A stretch of DNA of 64,000 nt from Pseudomonas sp. MWU15-20650 (GTDB lineage: Bacteria > Pseudomonadota > Gammaproteobacteria > Pseudomonadales > Pseudomonadaceae), in assembly GCF_023242475.1 (NCBI RefSeq), contig NZ_JALJFG010000014.1, positions 58,599 to 122,598 of the forward strand, in the 5' to 3' direction. Both the position numbers and the translations under genes were made by a program. Under the pieces are notes generated by a model. The model worked only from the letters and a program-made list of their open reading frames with translations, searched no databases and was not told the DNA's origin. Shown here in pieces: positions 50,565 to 59,577 of this stretch (its first letter is position 1; every line of letters begins with the position of its first letter).

Positions 50565-50889
50565 ATGTGGGAGGGGCTTGCCCCAATGCCAGTCAGTTAA
50601 GCGCTAGAACGAGCAACCGGTAACCTGTGGCGAGCGGGCTTGTCCCGCGTTGGGGCGCGGAGCGCCCCCAAAGAAGGACGAATGCGGTGTATCCGATACT
50701 CCGCGCAGATAGCTTTTGGGGCTGCTACGCAGCCCAACGCGGGACAAGCCCGCTCGCCACAACAAGCCCGCTCGCCACAGTGATAGTGTTCCTTCTTAAC
50801 TGACAGGCATTAGGGCTTGCCCCCGATTGCGGTCTGTCGGCTAAGCATCTGCTGACTGGAACACCGCCATCGGGAGCAAGCCCCACATT
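50565..50889. repeat. Compound REP region: one REP pair nested inside another repeat
   Basis: Outer: a shortened REP (50565-50584), then AATGCCAGTCAGTTAAG (50585-50601), whose inverted copy CTTAACTGACAGGCATT (50795-50811, 16 of 17 matches) leads into another REP (50812-50825). Inside this inverted pair is a different REP class, TGTGGCGAGCGGGCTTGTCC (50626-50655) with its inverted partner (50733-50761) and a partial tandem copy ACAAGCCCGCTCGCCACA (50762-50779). A further inverted REP is at 50864-50889. No gene is present in this 363-base gap. Confidence 0.8.
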
Positions 50890-50907
50890 GGGCTCTCTGC
50901 CAGCCAG

Positions 50908-51522
50908 TTACATCGGCGGTGTCACGCCATCTTTGCCGGCTGAGATGGCCTGGGCCGTGATCGTCCCATCCGTGCCCTTTGCGGCAAACAACACGACCTT
51001 CACCCCCGGTTTGAGCAAGCTGCGATCGCCTGGCTCCAGGTTGACGATCGGCACATCGTCCGGCACCACGATCTTCTGCTCCCCACCTTTGTATTTCACG
51101 GTCAGGGTACGTCCGTGGCTGACCACCAGGTCGCCGACGGTGCCGTTGGTCATGCTGCTGCCTTCTTTCAAATCGAATGCACGGTGCCCGTCGCCTGTGC
51201 CGGCCATGGCTGGTGGGAACACGTGGACTTCCAGGGCCGTCAGGGTGCCGTCGGCATTGGGCATCGCGGCAGAGCCGATGTAGCTGCCAGGCTTGATCTC
51301 ATCGATCTTGGCCAGGGTCACGGCGCGTACTTGGGTGGCCTGGGTCAAGTGCACGGTGACGTCTTCGCCGCTGTTGACCTTGACCTGCATGGCGTCACCA
51401 TTGATCGCGGTGATCGCGCCACGTACGCCGACCCGTGGGGCCTCGGCGGCATGGGCCAGTCCCACGGCCATGGCCGCGGCGAGGGTTGAAGCCAGGAGCA
51501 TCTTGTTCAACGTGATCTTCAT
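50908..51522 (-). CDS. Exported DUF5666-like protein
   Basis: 204 residues with a signal peptide cleaved near AHAAEA. Two beta-rich OB-like units follow (VRGAITAINGDAMQVKVNSG with ATQVRAVTLAKIDEIKPGSY, then LTVKYKGGEQKIVVPDDVPI), a layout seen in DUF5666-type periplasmic proteins. No metal-binding or catalytic motif stands out. Function unknown. Confidence 0.8.
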   Translation of the reverse strand: MKITLNKMLLASTLAAAMAVGLAHAAEAPRVGVRGAITAINGDAMQVKVNSGEDVTVHLTQATQVRAVTLAKIDEIKPGSYIGSAAMPNADGTLTALEVHVFPPAMAGTGDGHRAFDLKEGSSMTNGTVGDLVVSHGRTLTVKYKGGEQKIVVPDDVPIVNLEPGDRSLLKPGVKVVLFAAKGTDGTITAQAISAGKDGVTPPM

Positions 51523-51700
51523 GACGGTGGATTTCCTGTTTCAGCAGTTGTGTCTGAATGTATCATTGCCATTCGCCCCAAACCTTAACGTTTCAGTCAT
51601 TAATCCCAGGCATGAGTGTTATCACCACAAACCGCCTACTGCCCACCCGGCCTTGCCTTTACTCTCGCTCGCCATCTTCCTTCGCCTTTATGAGAACACC

Positions 51701-52897
51701 ATGAACGCTACCTCAAACGCCACAAGCACCATGACCCGTGGGATGGTGATGCTGTTTGCGTTCTGCTGCGGCGCCATCGTCGCCAATATCTACTACGCGC
51801 AACCGATCATCGAACTGATCGCACCCGACATCGGCCTGACGCCGGCGATGGCCAGCCTGATCGTGTCCCTGACGCAAATCGGTTATGCCCTCGGCCTGTT
51901 CTTCCTGGTGCCCCTGGGCGACCTGCTGGAAAACCGCAAGCTGATGATCGCCACCACCGTGGTGGCCATCGCCAGCCTATTGGGCGCGGCGTTCACCGAG
52001 CAACCCAACCTGTTCCTGCTGGTGTCATTGCTGATCGGCTTCAGCTCGGTCTCGGTACAGATCCTGATCCCGCTGGCCGCACACCTGGCGCCGGCCGAAT
52101 CCCGTGGCCGGGTGGTCGGCAGCATCATGGGTGGCCTGCTGCTGGGCATCCTGCTGGCACGGCCGGTCTCCAGCGTGGTGGCTGACCACTTCGGCTGGCG
52201 CGCGATGTTCATGGCTGCCGCCGCGCTGATGGCGTTTATCAGCGTGGTCCTGCTGCTGACCATCCCCAAGCGCCAGCCCGACCACAGTGCGAGCTATGGC
52301 CAACTGCTGCGCTCCCTGGGCACCCTGCTGCGTGAACAACCGCTGCTGCGCCAACGTGCGTTCTACCAGGGCTGCATGTTCGCCACCTTCAGCCTGTTCT
52401 GGACCGCCGCCCCGCTGGAGCTGGTGCGCAACCATGGCCTGAGCCAGACCCAGATCGCGATCTTTGCCCTGGTCGGCGCCATCGGCGCGATCGCAGCGCC
52501 CATCGCCGGGCGCCTGGCGGATGCCGGGCACACCCACCGTGCTTCGTTGCTGGCCATGGTGTTTGCGGTATTGAGCTTCCTGCCGGCGTTTGTGCATCCG
52601 CTGTACAGCGTGATCGGCCTGGCGGTGACCGGTGTGGTGCTGGACTTCTGCGTGCAGATGAACATGGTCCTCGGCCAACGTGCCATCTACGCCCTCGATG
52701 CCAACAGCCGCAGCCGCCTCAACGCGCTGTACATGACCAGCATCTTCGTCGGCGGTGCGTTCGGCTCGGCGATTGCCAGCAGCGTGTACGAGCACGGTGG
52801 CTGGCTGGGCGTGATGCTGGTGGGCAGCGCCTTCCCACTGGTGGCGCTGCTGCGCTTCCTGAGTGCGTCGCGCCAGGTAGTGGTCGCAACCGCCTAG
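51701..52897 (+). CDS. MFS transporter (drug or metabolite exporter)
   Basis: 398 residues from ATG 51701. Twelve membrane helices. The loop after helix 2 carries PLGDLLENRKLM (MFS motif A variant), and helix 5 has GGLLLGILLARPVSS, a motif C-like antiporter feature. The N-terminal CCGAIVANIYYAQPII is common in MFS proteins of unknown substrate in Pseudomonas. Its stop and that of hicB share the bases CTAG at 52894-52897, so the two genes are tail-to-tail with no spacer. Confidence 0.9.
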   Translation: MNATSNATSTMTRGMVMLFAFCCGAIVANIYYAQPIIELIAPDIGLTPAMASLIVSLTQIGYALGLFFLVPLGDLLENRKLMIATTVVAIASLLGAAFTEQPNLFLLVSLLIGFSSVSVQILIPLAAHLAPAESRGRVVGSIMGGLLLGILLARPVSSVVADHFGWRAMFMAAAALMAFISVVLLLTIPKRQPDHSASYGQLLRSLGTLLREQPLLRQRAFYQGCMFATFSLFWTAAPLELVRNHGLSQTQIAIFALVGAIGAIAAPIAGRLADAGHTHRASLLAMVFAVLSFLPAFVHPLYSVIGLAVTGVVLDFCVQMNMVLGQRAIYALDANSRSRLNALYMTSIFVGGAFGSAIASSVYEHGGWLGVMLVGSAFPLVALLRFLSASRQVVVATA

Positions 52898-53298
52898 GAG
52901 CGCACCAACTTCTCCAGAGCCGCGTCCGCCAGAAATGACGAGCGGCTTTTGACCTTGTGCTCGCGCACATAGCGATCGATGCGTTGGATGACATAACCGG
53001 GCAAGGTCACATTGACCTTCTCGGTCTTGCCAAGATAAGGCGAGATGTCCAGCTCCAACATCCCCCACCCCATTCCGGCGTAGTCTTCATGACCATGATG
53101 ATTGGCCACCGAAGTGGGCATCGGAATGGGCCCACCCTCTGCGGCGATCTCCTGCAACAGGATGTGGGCCACTTCTACGACGGCGTTGTAAGCCTCTTCG
53201 AAACTATCCCCGGCGGTGACGGCACCTGGAATATCAGGGATCTGGATACCGGTGGCGGTAAAGTCATCGCCCCATTCGATACAGATTGGGTATTGCAT
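52894..53298 (-). CDS. hicB: HicB-family antitoxin
   Basis: 134 residues. N-terminal HicB fold (YPICIEWGDDFTATGIQIPDI-PGAVTAGDSFEEAYNAV) which in intact systems caps HicA. The C-terminus is a ribbon-helix-helix DNA-binding domain (KVNVTLPGYVIQRIDRYVRE), so it can autoregulate. AAGGAG overlaps the end of the hicA remnant. The partner toxin is broken, so HicB is probably left as an orphan repressor or antitoxin. Confidence 0.93.
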   Translation of the reverse strand: MQYPICIEWGDDFTATGIQIPDIPGAVTAGDSFEEAYNAVVEVAHILLQEIAAEGGPIPMPTSVANHHGHEDYAGMGWGMLELDISPYLGKTEKVNVTLPGYVIQRIDRYVREHKVKSRSSFLADAALEKLVRS

Positions 53299-53309
53299 GC
53301 ATGCTCTCC

Positions 53310-53401
53310 TTAAAACTGAAACAGGCCGGCGCGTTTCCTGATGCTTCTAACGGTGCCCAGCCCGCCTCTTGCAGCTCCTTGATCAATAACCTGCTTTGCA
53401 C
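53310..53401 (-). pseudogene. hicA: hicA toxin gene with an internal deletion
   Basis: From GTG 53401, preceded by AAGGAGG, the frame begins VQSRLLIKELQEAGW, a good HicA N-terminus. The next bases, read one frame over, give GTVRSIRKRAGLFQF and a stop at 53310, a good HicA C-terminus. The middle, including the catalytic His of the double-stranded-RNA-binding fold, is missing. The remnant is 92 bases against roughly 180 for a normal hicA, so the deletion also shifts frame. HicA normally cleaves mRNA; this copy cannot. Confidence 0.85.
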
Positions 53402-53429
53402 CCGAGCCTCCTTGGCTTTGGCCTGAATA

Positions 53430-53458
53430 AAAGTAACCCTAGGGTTATATTTACTCAA
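53430..53458 (-). promoter_or_regulatory. Candidate hicAB promoter with operator palindrome
   Basis: TAACCCTAGGGTTA (53434-53447) is a perfect 14-base palindrome. It sits between a minus-strand -35-like TTGAGT (53453-53458) and a -10-like TACTTT (53430-53435) at 17-base spacing, about 30 bases before hicA. This is the position expected for HicB ribbon-helix-helix binding. Confidence 0.6.
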
Positions 53459-53534
53459 GCACAAAATACCTCGTTCGGACTGGCGGCTGTTTTACCGAAT
53501 GTTGGGAACTTGCACCTTGCTTGTGCGCCGGCCG

Positions 53535-53670
53535 CTAGAGAACGCGATTGTCCCAGCCTACGCTGACGTGTCGTGGTAATTCGCGGCGATGCGCCAGCAA
53601 CCATGCATCAAGCGTGTGTCCCACGTGGGTCAACACGTGCGTCATCGGTGCCGAGCAGCGTCAGGCGCAC
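53535..53670 (-). pseudogene. phnP: phnP reduced to its two ends
   Basis: From GTG 53670, overlapping the phnN stop, the frame gives VRLTLLGTDDA, the start of a PhnP-type metallo-beta-lactamase-fold phosphodiesterase. Shifted by one frame the sequence continues VLTHVGHTLDAWLLAHR and ends WDNRVL-stop at 53535, which fits the PhnP C-terminus. About 600 bases between, with most metal ligands, are absent. PhnP normally opens 5-phosphoribosyl 1,2-cyclic phosphate in the C-P lyase pathway. Confidence 0.75.
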
Positions 53671-54233
53671 GTCGTGTGCCCGTGGTCCAGGCAACACAAC
53701 AAGCGCTCGACGGTATGCGCCAAGGGCCCGGAGTTTTCCAGCACGAACAAGCCCTCGCCATGGCCCGCAATCAGCTCGGCGGTGAACCGTGCATTGCGCG
53801 CCAGGCGCTTCTCGATATCCGCCAGGGACTCACGCCCCCGAGCGATCAGGCGCTGGCGCAACACCGCTTGATCAACCGTCAATAACAGCACCAGCACATC
53901 CGGATAGCGCTCGCGGGTTTGCGCCAGGTGTGCACGGGAGCCGTTGACCAACACGTCGTCCCCCGCCGCCAGCCAGTCGTCGATGGCCTTGGGAATGCCA
54001 TAGGACAACCCATTGGCGTGCCAACTGAGGGCAAACGCCCCCTGCGCGTCCATCTGGGCGAACTGTTCCGGGCTCACACCCTGCGCCGCCTCGCCCACCG
54101 CTTCCGCCGACCGCGTGATGACCCGGCGTACGATGCGGCAGCCGCGCTCTGCCAAGCGCGGGCGTGCGGCGTCCAGCAGGCTGTCCTTGCCCGAACCCGA
54201 TGGCCCGATGAGATAGATCAACCTGCCCGCCAT
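53661..54233 (-). CDS. phnN: Ribose 1,5-bisphosphate phosphokinase PhnN
   Basis: 190 residues from ATG 54233. Guanylate-kinase-like P-loop protein: Walker A GPSGSGKDSLL, then VRRVITRSAEAVGE, and FALSWHANGLSYGIP. It makes PRPP from ribose 1,5-bisphosphate in phosphonate breakdown. Its ATG overlaps an upstream stop (TGATG), as in phn operons, but no phnGHIJKLM genes are upstream, and phnP downstream is broken. The coding sequence itself looks intact. Confidence 0.9.
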   Translation of the reverse strand: MAGRLIYLIGPSGSGKDSLLDAARPRLAERGCRIVRRVITRSAEAVGEAAQGVSPEQFAQMDAQGAFALSWHANGLSYGIPKAIDDWLAAGDDVLVNGSRAHLAQTRERYPDVLVLLLTVDQAVLRQRLIARGRESLADIEKRLARNARFTAELIAGHGEGLFVLENSGPLAHTVERLLCCLDHGHTTCA

Positions 54234-54367
54234 CAAAACACCCTCTTCGCTTGTCTCAAGCCTTGTTGCAACACCTGGCGTGTGTACCAGCAAGCCAGGT
54301 CGGCGGCCACATTACCCGAGAGCGACCCGCCACGCACCCGGTTCAACGTGCCTATCAAGACTTTCAT
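54233..54367 (-). other. Possible coding tail upstream of phnN
   Basis: An open frame ending exactly on the phnN start (TGATG) encodes a short peptide ending in CWYTRQVLQQGLRQAKRVF. The stop-start overlap suggests the true 3' end of an upstream phn gene, but similarity is too short for assignment. Upstream it runs into a REP. Confidence 0.3.
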
Positions 54368-54433
54368 ATTCAGGTGCCAGTCACCGCGCGGGGGAATATG
54401 ACTGCCTTCACAAGTTGTGTAGATACCTATGGC

Positions 54434-54470
54434 CATCGGGGGCAAGCCCGAATGCCCCCTCCCACATTTG
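54434..54470. repeat. Interrupted REP
   Basis: ATCGGGGGCAAGCC-CGAATGC-CCCCTCCCACATT: a REP with a short insertion in its core. Confidence 0.65.
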
Positions 54471-54508
54471 TGCCACAGTGTTTGAAGAGTGCGTTTCAAA
54501 TGCCAAGA

Positions 54509-54540
54509 AAAAGGCGACCCGAATGCGAAGGTCGCCTTTT
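54509..54540 (-). terminator. Terminator of the lipoprotein/ccm transcript
   Basis: AAAAGGCGACC and GGTCGCCTTTT form an 11-base stem, at the end of the minus-strand lipoprotein gene. Confidence 0.85.
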
Positions 54541-54541
54541 G

Positions 54542-54934
54542 TCATTGCGCGTACTGCTTGCTCAACCCCGGCGGCACGCCGTGCACGTCGGTGTCTTCCC
54601 ACGGCCCGTTAGGGCTGATGGCGCGGCTCCAGCCGTTGCTCCAGCGGTAGTAGGTGCGCTGGCGGTAGAAGGTGTCGGGCTGGTCGTCCAGCACATACAC
54701 CTGCATCCTGCCGTCCCAGTGGCTGGCGGCGCCCGGGGGCGGGGCGAAGGTCGGTGACGAACTCGGCGCTGGCTTGGGCGACGGGGTGACCGGGCCGGAG
54801 GGTTTGGAGCTGGGGTGGCTCGAGGGGCCTGACGGTGGAATCGTCGGGCCGGTGGGCGCGGTAGGTCGATGGACCGCACAAGCGCTCAGGCCCAATACCA
54901 GGCTGAGCAGGGTGATACGTGCAAGTGCGGTCAT
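54542..54934 (-). CDS. Pro/Ser-rich lipoprotein
   Basis: 130 residues. Signal peptide with lipobox LGLSAC, then a 45-residue Pro/Ser/Gly-rich tether, then a compact aromatic-rich domain (WDGRMQVYVLDDQPDTFYRQ with a following RWSNGWSRA segment). The end PPGLSKQYAQ is conserved-looking. GAGGAAA precedes the start. It begins 15 bases after ccmI and may share the ccm transcript. Family not recognised; probably an envelope lipoprotein. Confidence 0.82.
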   Translation of the reverse strand: MTALARITLLSLVLGLSACAVHRPTAPTGPTIPPSGPSSHPSSKPSGPVTPSPKPAPSSSPTFAPPPGAASHWDGRMQVYVLDDQPDTFYRQRTYYRWSNGWSRAISPNGPWEDTDVHGVPPGLSKQYAQ

Positions 54935-54949
54935 AAGCGTTTCCTCGAA

Positions 54950-56134
54950 TTACTGGTCCGGACGGTCAATGGTCAACTGCTGCAGCGCCGTGGTGCTGCT
55001 GGCCAAGGGTTGGCTGCGGCCGATCCACTCGCCAGCGGTCGGAAGACCTGCCCGGGATATGCGCGCAACCAGTTGGACTTCGGGGAAGTTCGACAGTTTC
55101 AACTGCGGCATCATCGCGTCAGCATCGCCCAGCTCAACGGTGACGGGCAACTCGGCGACGGTCACGCGCTTGGCCGCCAAAGGCGCCGGTGGGCCGTTTA
55201 CGGCACGGGCAAAGATGAACACGCTGTCGCCTGGCAGGGCTTTGGCCTTCACGTCGGCGGACAGGTCCACCCGTACTTTCATCACGTTTTTTGGCGCAAC
55301 GGTGCCGCCGCTTTCCTTGAGTTTCTCGGCCGCACGGTCGATACCGCCTTGCAGCGCGACACGGGAATTGTCCTGCGGTGGCAATTGCGCCAGCAGGCGG
55401 TTCCAGTAGTCGATTGCCTCTTGATAACGCTGCCCCTCAAAGGCCGCGATACCCAGCAGGCCAAGGCTGGTGACTTCCTTCGGGTCGAGCTTCAACGCTT
55501 CATCGGTCAGGGCCTGGACCTTGGGCGACCATTGTTTGTTGTCGGCAAAATACTGGGCCTGCGCCCACTGGCCGAGCAGTTCCGGCTGGCGACCGGCCAG
55601 GGCCACGGTGCGCTCGAAAACCTTTGCGGCATCGGCAGAACGGTCTTGGGCCATATAGGCACGGCCGAGGAAGTACAGGCCCTCCGGCGAATCCGGCTGC
55701 GCGGCGGCGGCGCGCTCCAGGCGACGGGTCATGTCTTCCATGGACACCGGTGGCTGGGCAAATTCGCGGGTCAGCTCGACCTTGTCACTGGCACCGAAGT
55801 GCAGATACAAGCCAAGGCCCAACACGGGCACTAATACCGCCGCGAGCAGCGGCAGGGGTTTGCCCAGGCGCGATTCGCGAGGTTTTTCCAGACCCTCGGT
55901 ATCGGCCAGCAACTCACGGGCGGCCTCGGCGCGGCCGGTGTCGAATTGCGCGACGTTGAGCACGCCTTCGTCCTGCTGCACTTGCAGCTCGGCGACGCGT
56001 TCTTGATACAGCGCCACGTTCAGCGCGGTGCGATCCTCTTCACGCTGGGCGCGGCGGCCGCGCAATACAGGGATCAACAGGAAACTCAGGGCAATCAGAA
56101 GCAGCAAGCCGGCTGCGAGCCAGAAATCAATCAT
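54950..56134 (-). CDS. ccmI: Cytochrome c maturation protein CcmI
   Basis: 394 residues from ATG 56134. Two N-terminal membrane helices (residues 3-20 and about 95-112) flank a cytoplasmic leucine-zipper-like loop ([15 protein letters not shown]). The periplasmic C-terminal part has TPR helices ([20 protein letters not shown]) that bind apocytochrome c. It starts inside the last bases of ccmH. Confidence 0.93.
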   Translation of the reverse strand: MIDFWLAAGLLLLIALSFLLIPVLRGRRAQREEDRTALNVALYQERVAELQVQQDEGVLNVAQFDTGRAEAARELLADTEGLEKPRESRLGKPLPLLAAVLVPVLGLGLYLHFGASDKVELTREFAQPPVSMEDMTRRLERAAAAQPDSPEGLYFLGRAYMAQDRSADAAKVFERTVALAGRQPELLGQWAQAQYFADNKQWSPKVQALTDEALKLDPKEVTSLGLLGIAAFEGQRYQEAIDYWNRLLAQLPPQDNSRVALQGGIDRAAEKLKESGGTVAPKNVMKVRVDLSADVKAKALPGDSVFIFARAVNGPPAPLAAKRVTVAELPVTVELGDADAMMPQLKLSNFPEVQLVARISRAGLPTAGEWIGRSQPLASSTTALQQLTIDRPDQ

Positions 56135-56600
56135 CAGTCTTGGTGTCCAGCAATTGGTCGAGGCGTTTACGCTCTTCAGGGGATAGCGCGTCGGAACCAT
56201 CGGTAGGCGCGGCGCGGCGGCGACGGACGATCACGGCCATGACCACGACGCCCGCCAGCAACAGCCCGGCAGGGCCGAACCAGAGCAGCGCGGTCTTGCC
56301 GCTGAGGGCCGGCTTGTAGCGCACGAAATCACCGTAGCGGTCGACCATGAAGTCGATGATCTGCTGGTTATCCTTGCCCTCCTCCAACATGCGGAAGATC
56401 TCTTTGCGCAGGTCGGCGGCGATGGGAGCGTTGGAGTCGGCGATGTCCTGGTTCTGGCACTTGGGGCAGCGCAGTTCCTTGGTCAGGTCGCGGAAACGCT
56501 CGCGCTCGGCGTCGTTGGCGAACTCGTAGGTGTCGATCGCGGCATGGGCCACGCCAGCCAATCCCAACGCCAGGACTGCAGCGGCTAACAGACGCTTCAT
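56127..56600 (-). CDS. ccmH: Cytochrome c maturation protein CcmH
   Basis: 157 residues with signal peptide, the redox motif [17 protein letters not shown], and a C-terminal membrane helix ([13 protein letters not shown]). It handles apocytochrome thiols for haem ligation with CcmF and CcmI. It overlaps ccmG by four bases. Confidence 0.95.
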   Translation of the reverse strand: MKRLLAAAVLALGLAGVAHAAIDTYEFANDAERERFRDLTKELRCPKCQNQDIADSNAPIAADLRKEIFRMLEEGKDNQQIIDFMVDRYGDFVRYKPALSGKTALLWFGPAGLLLAGVVVMAVIVRRRRAAPTDGSDALSPEERKRLDQLLDTKTDD

Positions 56601-57133
56601 GGCTTGGCCTCATCCACCAGGGCCTGGTACTTGGCGGCCAGTTGCTCGCGCCACACCACTTCGTCGATCACACCCACGTACTTGTCGCGGATCACGCCCT
56701 TGGCATCGATGAAGAAGGTTTCCGGGGCGCCATACACGCCGAGGTTCAGGCCGAGGTTACCGTCGTCATCGCGGAGATCCAGCTGGTAAGGGTTGTGGAA
56801 CTCGGCCAACCACTTCAAGGCGGCCGCGTTGTCGTCCTTGTAGTTGATGCCATAGATCACCACGCCCTTCTCGGCCAGTTTGTTCAACACCGGGTGTTCG
56901 ACGCGGCACGAGATGCACCAGGTCGCCCACACGTTCACCAGCGCCGGCTTGCCGAGCAGGTCGGCCTGGGTCAGGGTCTTGTCGCCCTGCACCGTTTTCA
57001 GGCTGAACGCCGGGAACGGCTTGCCGATCATGGCCGAGGGCAACTCGGCCGGGTCCAGGTACAAGCCGCGATACAGGAACACCGCCACCACCAGAAACAA
57101 CGCCAGCGGCACAACCATCAACCAACGCTTCAT
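56597..57133 (-). CDS. ccmG: Thiol:disulfide interchange protein CcmG/DsbE
   Basis: 178 residues, N-terminal membrane anchor, thioredoxin fold with WATWCISCRVEHP (CxxC active site) and the family GxxGxPETF-like YGAPETFFID. It reduces apocytochrome c disulfides in the periplasm. It overlaps ccmF and ccmH. Confidence 0.95.
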   Translation of the reverse strand: MKRWLMVVPLALFLVVAVFLYRGLYLDPAELPSAMIGKPFPAFSLKTVQGDKTLTQADLLGKPALVNVWATWCISCRVEHPVLNKLAEKGVVIYGINYKDDNAAALKWLAEFHNPYQLDLRDDDGNLGLNLGVYGAPETFFIDAKGVIRDKYVGVIDEVVWREQLAAKYQALVDEAKP

Positions 57134-59118
57134 ACCGCCGCTCCCTGCAGGCCCAGTGCTTCACGCACCCGGCTCTTGACCTTGACTCGATAACGCCGGT
57201 CCAACGCCGCCAGCAAACCACCAAACCCCGTGAGCAAGCCACCGAACCAGATCCAGCGCACGAATGGTTTGACGTGCACGCGCACGGCCCACGCGCCGTC
57301 ACCCAGCGGTTCGCCCAGCGCCACATAGAGGTCACGGGTGAACCCGGCGTCGATCCCGGCTTCGGTCATCATCGAACTCTGCACGGTGTACAGGCGTTTT
57401 TCCGGGTGCAGCACCGCCACTTCCTTACCGTTGCGTACCACGCGAATGGTGCCTTTATCGGAAGTAAAGTTCGGGCCTTCGAAGTGTTTGGCGCCCTCGA
57501 AGATGAAGTGGTAACCGGCCAGGTCCATGGACTCACCAGGGGCCAGGCGCAGGTCGCGCTCGGCGCTGTTCTGGCTGGAGAGCACCACGCCCAAGGCGCA
57601 CACGGCGATGCCGATATGCGCGATCTGCATGCCCCAGTAGCTGCGGGTCAAGGTGGGCAGCCCTTTGATCAAGCCTTTGTGGCGAGTCTTGTCGGCGATG
57701 TCACGCACACCGGCCAGCAATACCCAGGCCGCCAGCAGGAAGGTGGCGAGTACCGCCCAATTGAAATCGCCGTAGGCGACACCGGCGATCACCGCCAGGG
57801 CCACGCTGCCCAGCAGCACTGGCATCAACATGCCCGCCAGCCATTTGACCGGGGTGTCTTTCCAGCGCACCAGCACGCCGACGGCCATCACCACCATCAA
57901 CAGGCCCATCAACGGAATAAACAACGCGTTGAAGTACGGCGGGCCCACGGACAACTTGGCACCGCTGAGGGCGTCCAACACCAAGGGGTACAGGGTGCCG
58001 AGCAGGATCATCGACGCGGCCACCACCAGTACCAGGTTATTGCCCAACAGCAGGGTTTCCCGCGACCACAGGTTGAAGCCGACCTGGCTCTTGACCACTG
58101 GCGCACGCAGGGCGAACAGGGTGAGCGAGCCGCCGACCACAAACAGCAGGAAGATCAGGATGAACACGCCACGCGCCGGGTCAGAAGCGAAGGCATGCAC
58201 GGAAGTCAGCACGCCCGAACGCACCAGGAACGTGCCGAGCAGGCTGAGGGAAAACGCCGCGATGGCCAGCAACACCGTCCAGCTCTTGAACACGCCACGT
58301 TTCTCCGTGACCGCCAGGGAGTGAATCAGCGCGGTGCCCACCAGCCAGGGCATGAACGAGGCGTTTTCCACCGGGTCCCAGAACCACCAACCGCCCCAGC
58401 CAAGCTCGTAGTAGGCCCACCATGAGCCCAAGGTAATGCCGATACCGAGGAAGGCCCAGGCGACGATGGTCCACGGCCGCGACCAGCGCGCCCAGGCAGC
58501 ATCAAGACGCCCACCAAGCAAGGCAGCGATGGCGAAAGCGAAGGCCACGGAGAAACCGACATACCCCATGTAGAGCATCGGCGGGTGCACGATCAGGCCG
58601 ATATCCTGCAGCAACGGGTTGAGGTCGTGACCGTCCACCGGGACCTGCGGCAGGATGCGGCTGAACGGGTTGGAGGTCATGATCAGGAACAGCAGGAAGC
58701 CGATGCTGATCATGCCCATCACCGCCAGCACCCGCGCCAGCATGACTTGCGGCAGTTGGCGCGAGAACACCGACACGGCGAAGGTCCAGCCGCCGAGGAT
58801 CAACGCCCACAACAGCAACGAACCTTCGTGGGCACCCCAGACGGCACTGAATTTGTAGTACCAGGGCAAGGCGCTGTTGGAGTTATTGGCAACGTAGGCG
58901 ACGGAAAAGTCGTCGGTCATGAAGGCGTAGGTCAGGCAGCCGAAGGCAAACACCAGGAAGGCAAACTGGCCCCAGGCGGCCGGCTGGGCCAGGCTCATCC
59001 ACAAGCGGTCGCCGCGCCAGGCGCCGAGCAACGGCACCACGGCCTGGACGATGGCAAAGCACAGCGCGAGGATCATCGCCAACTGGCCCAGCTCTGGAAT
59101 AAACAGTGCGGACGTCAT
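57130..59118 (-). CDS. ccmF: Haem lyase CcmF
   Basis: 662 residues, about fifteen membrane helices. The WWD domain is present (WGGWWFWDPVENASFMPWL) with flanking His residues for haem. It attaches haem from CcmE to apocytochrome c. Full length with no break. Confidence 0.96.
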   Translation of the reverse strand: MTSALFIPELGQLAMILALCFAIVQAVVPLLGAWRGDRLWMSLAQPAAWGQFAFLVFAFGCLTYAFMTDDFSVAYVANNSNSALPWYYKFSAVWGAHEGSLLLWALILGGWTFAVSVFSRQLPQVMLARVLAVMGMISIGFLLFLIMTSNPFSRILPQVPVDGHDLNPLLQDIGLIVHPPMLYMGYVGFSVAFAFAIAALLGGRLDAAWARWSRPWTIVAWAFLGIGITLGSWWAYYELGWGGWWFWDPVENASFMPWLVGTALIHSLAVTEKRGVFKSWTVLLAIAAFSLSLLGTFLVRSGVLTSVHAFASDPARGVFILIFLLFVVGGSLTLFALRAPVVKSQVGFNLWSRETLLLGNNLVLVVAASMILLGTLYPLVLDALSGAKLSVGPPYFNALFIPLMGLLMVVMAVGVLVRWKDTPVKWLAGMLMPVLLGSVALAVIAGVAYGDFNWAVLATFLLAAWVLLAGVRDIADKTRHKGLIKGLPTLTRSYWGMQIAHIGIAVCALGVVLSSQNSAERDLRLAPGESMDLAGYHFIFEGAKHFEGPNFTSDKGTIRVVRNGKEVAVLHPEKRLYTVQSSMMTEAGIDAGFTRDLYVALGEPLGDGAWAVRVHVKPFVRWIWFGGLLTGFGGLLAALDRRYRVKVKSRVREALGLQGAAV

Positions 59119-59121
59119 GGC

Positions 59122-59577
59122 TTAGCCCTCCTTGGCAGGCGTGGGTGCGGATTGGCCGCTGTCTTTGAGGGCCTTGGTGACTTCTGGCGGCATGTATTTT
59201 TCATCGTGCTTGGCCAGCACTTCATCGGCCACCACCACGCCGTCGGAATTGAGCTTGCCCAAGGCGACGATGCCTTGGCCTTCGCGGAACAGGTCCGGGA
59301 GGATGCCGCGGTAGGTGATGGTCACGGCTTTGTTGAAGTCGGTGACCACGAAGGTCACGTCCAGGGAATCGCCGGAGCGCTTCAACGAGCCCTTCTCCAC
59401 CATGCCGCCGGCGCGGATGCGCGTGTCCTGCGGCGCTTCGCCATTGGCGATCTGGGTAGGGGTGTAGAACAGGTTGATGTTCTCCCGCAGGGCGCTCATG
59501 GCCAGGGCCACGGCAATACTGACGCCGGCCAGGATGGCAAGGATGATCAACAGACGCTTTCTACGCAGCGGATTCAC
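59122..59577 (-). CDS. ccmE: Haem chaperone CcmE
   Basis: 151 residues from GTG 59577. One N-terminal membrane anchor, then an OB-fold beta barrel. The haem-binding His is in [14 protein letters not shown] near residue 130. It carries haem covalently from CcmC to CcmF. Confidence 0.95.
   Translation of the reverse strand: MNPLRRKRLLIILAILAGVSIAVALAMSALRENINLFYTPTQIANGEAPQDTRIRAGGMVEKGSLKRSGDSLDVTFVVTDFNKAVTITYRGILPDLFREGQGIVALGKLNSDGVVVADEVLAKHDEKYMPPEVTKALKDSGQSAPTPAKEG

Noticed and set aside
50565..50889. CRISPR array
   Set aside because: The repeats are inverted REP pairs of different classes with no regular spacer length and no cas genes.
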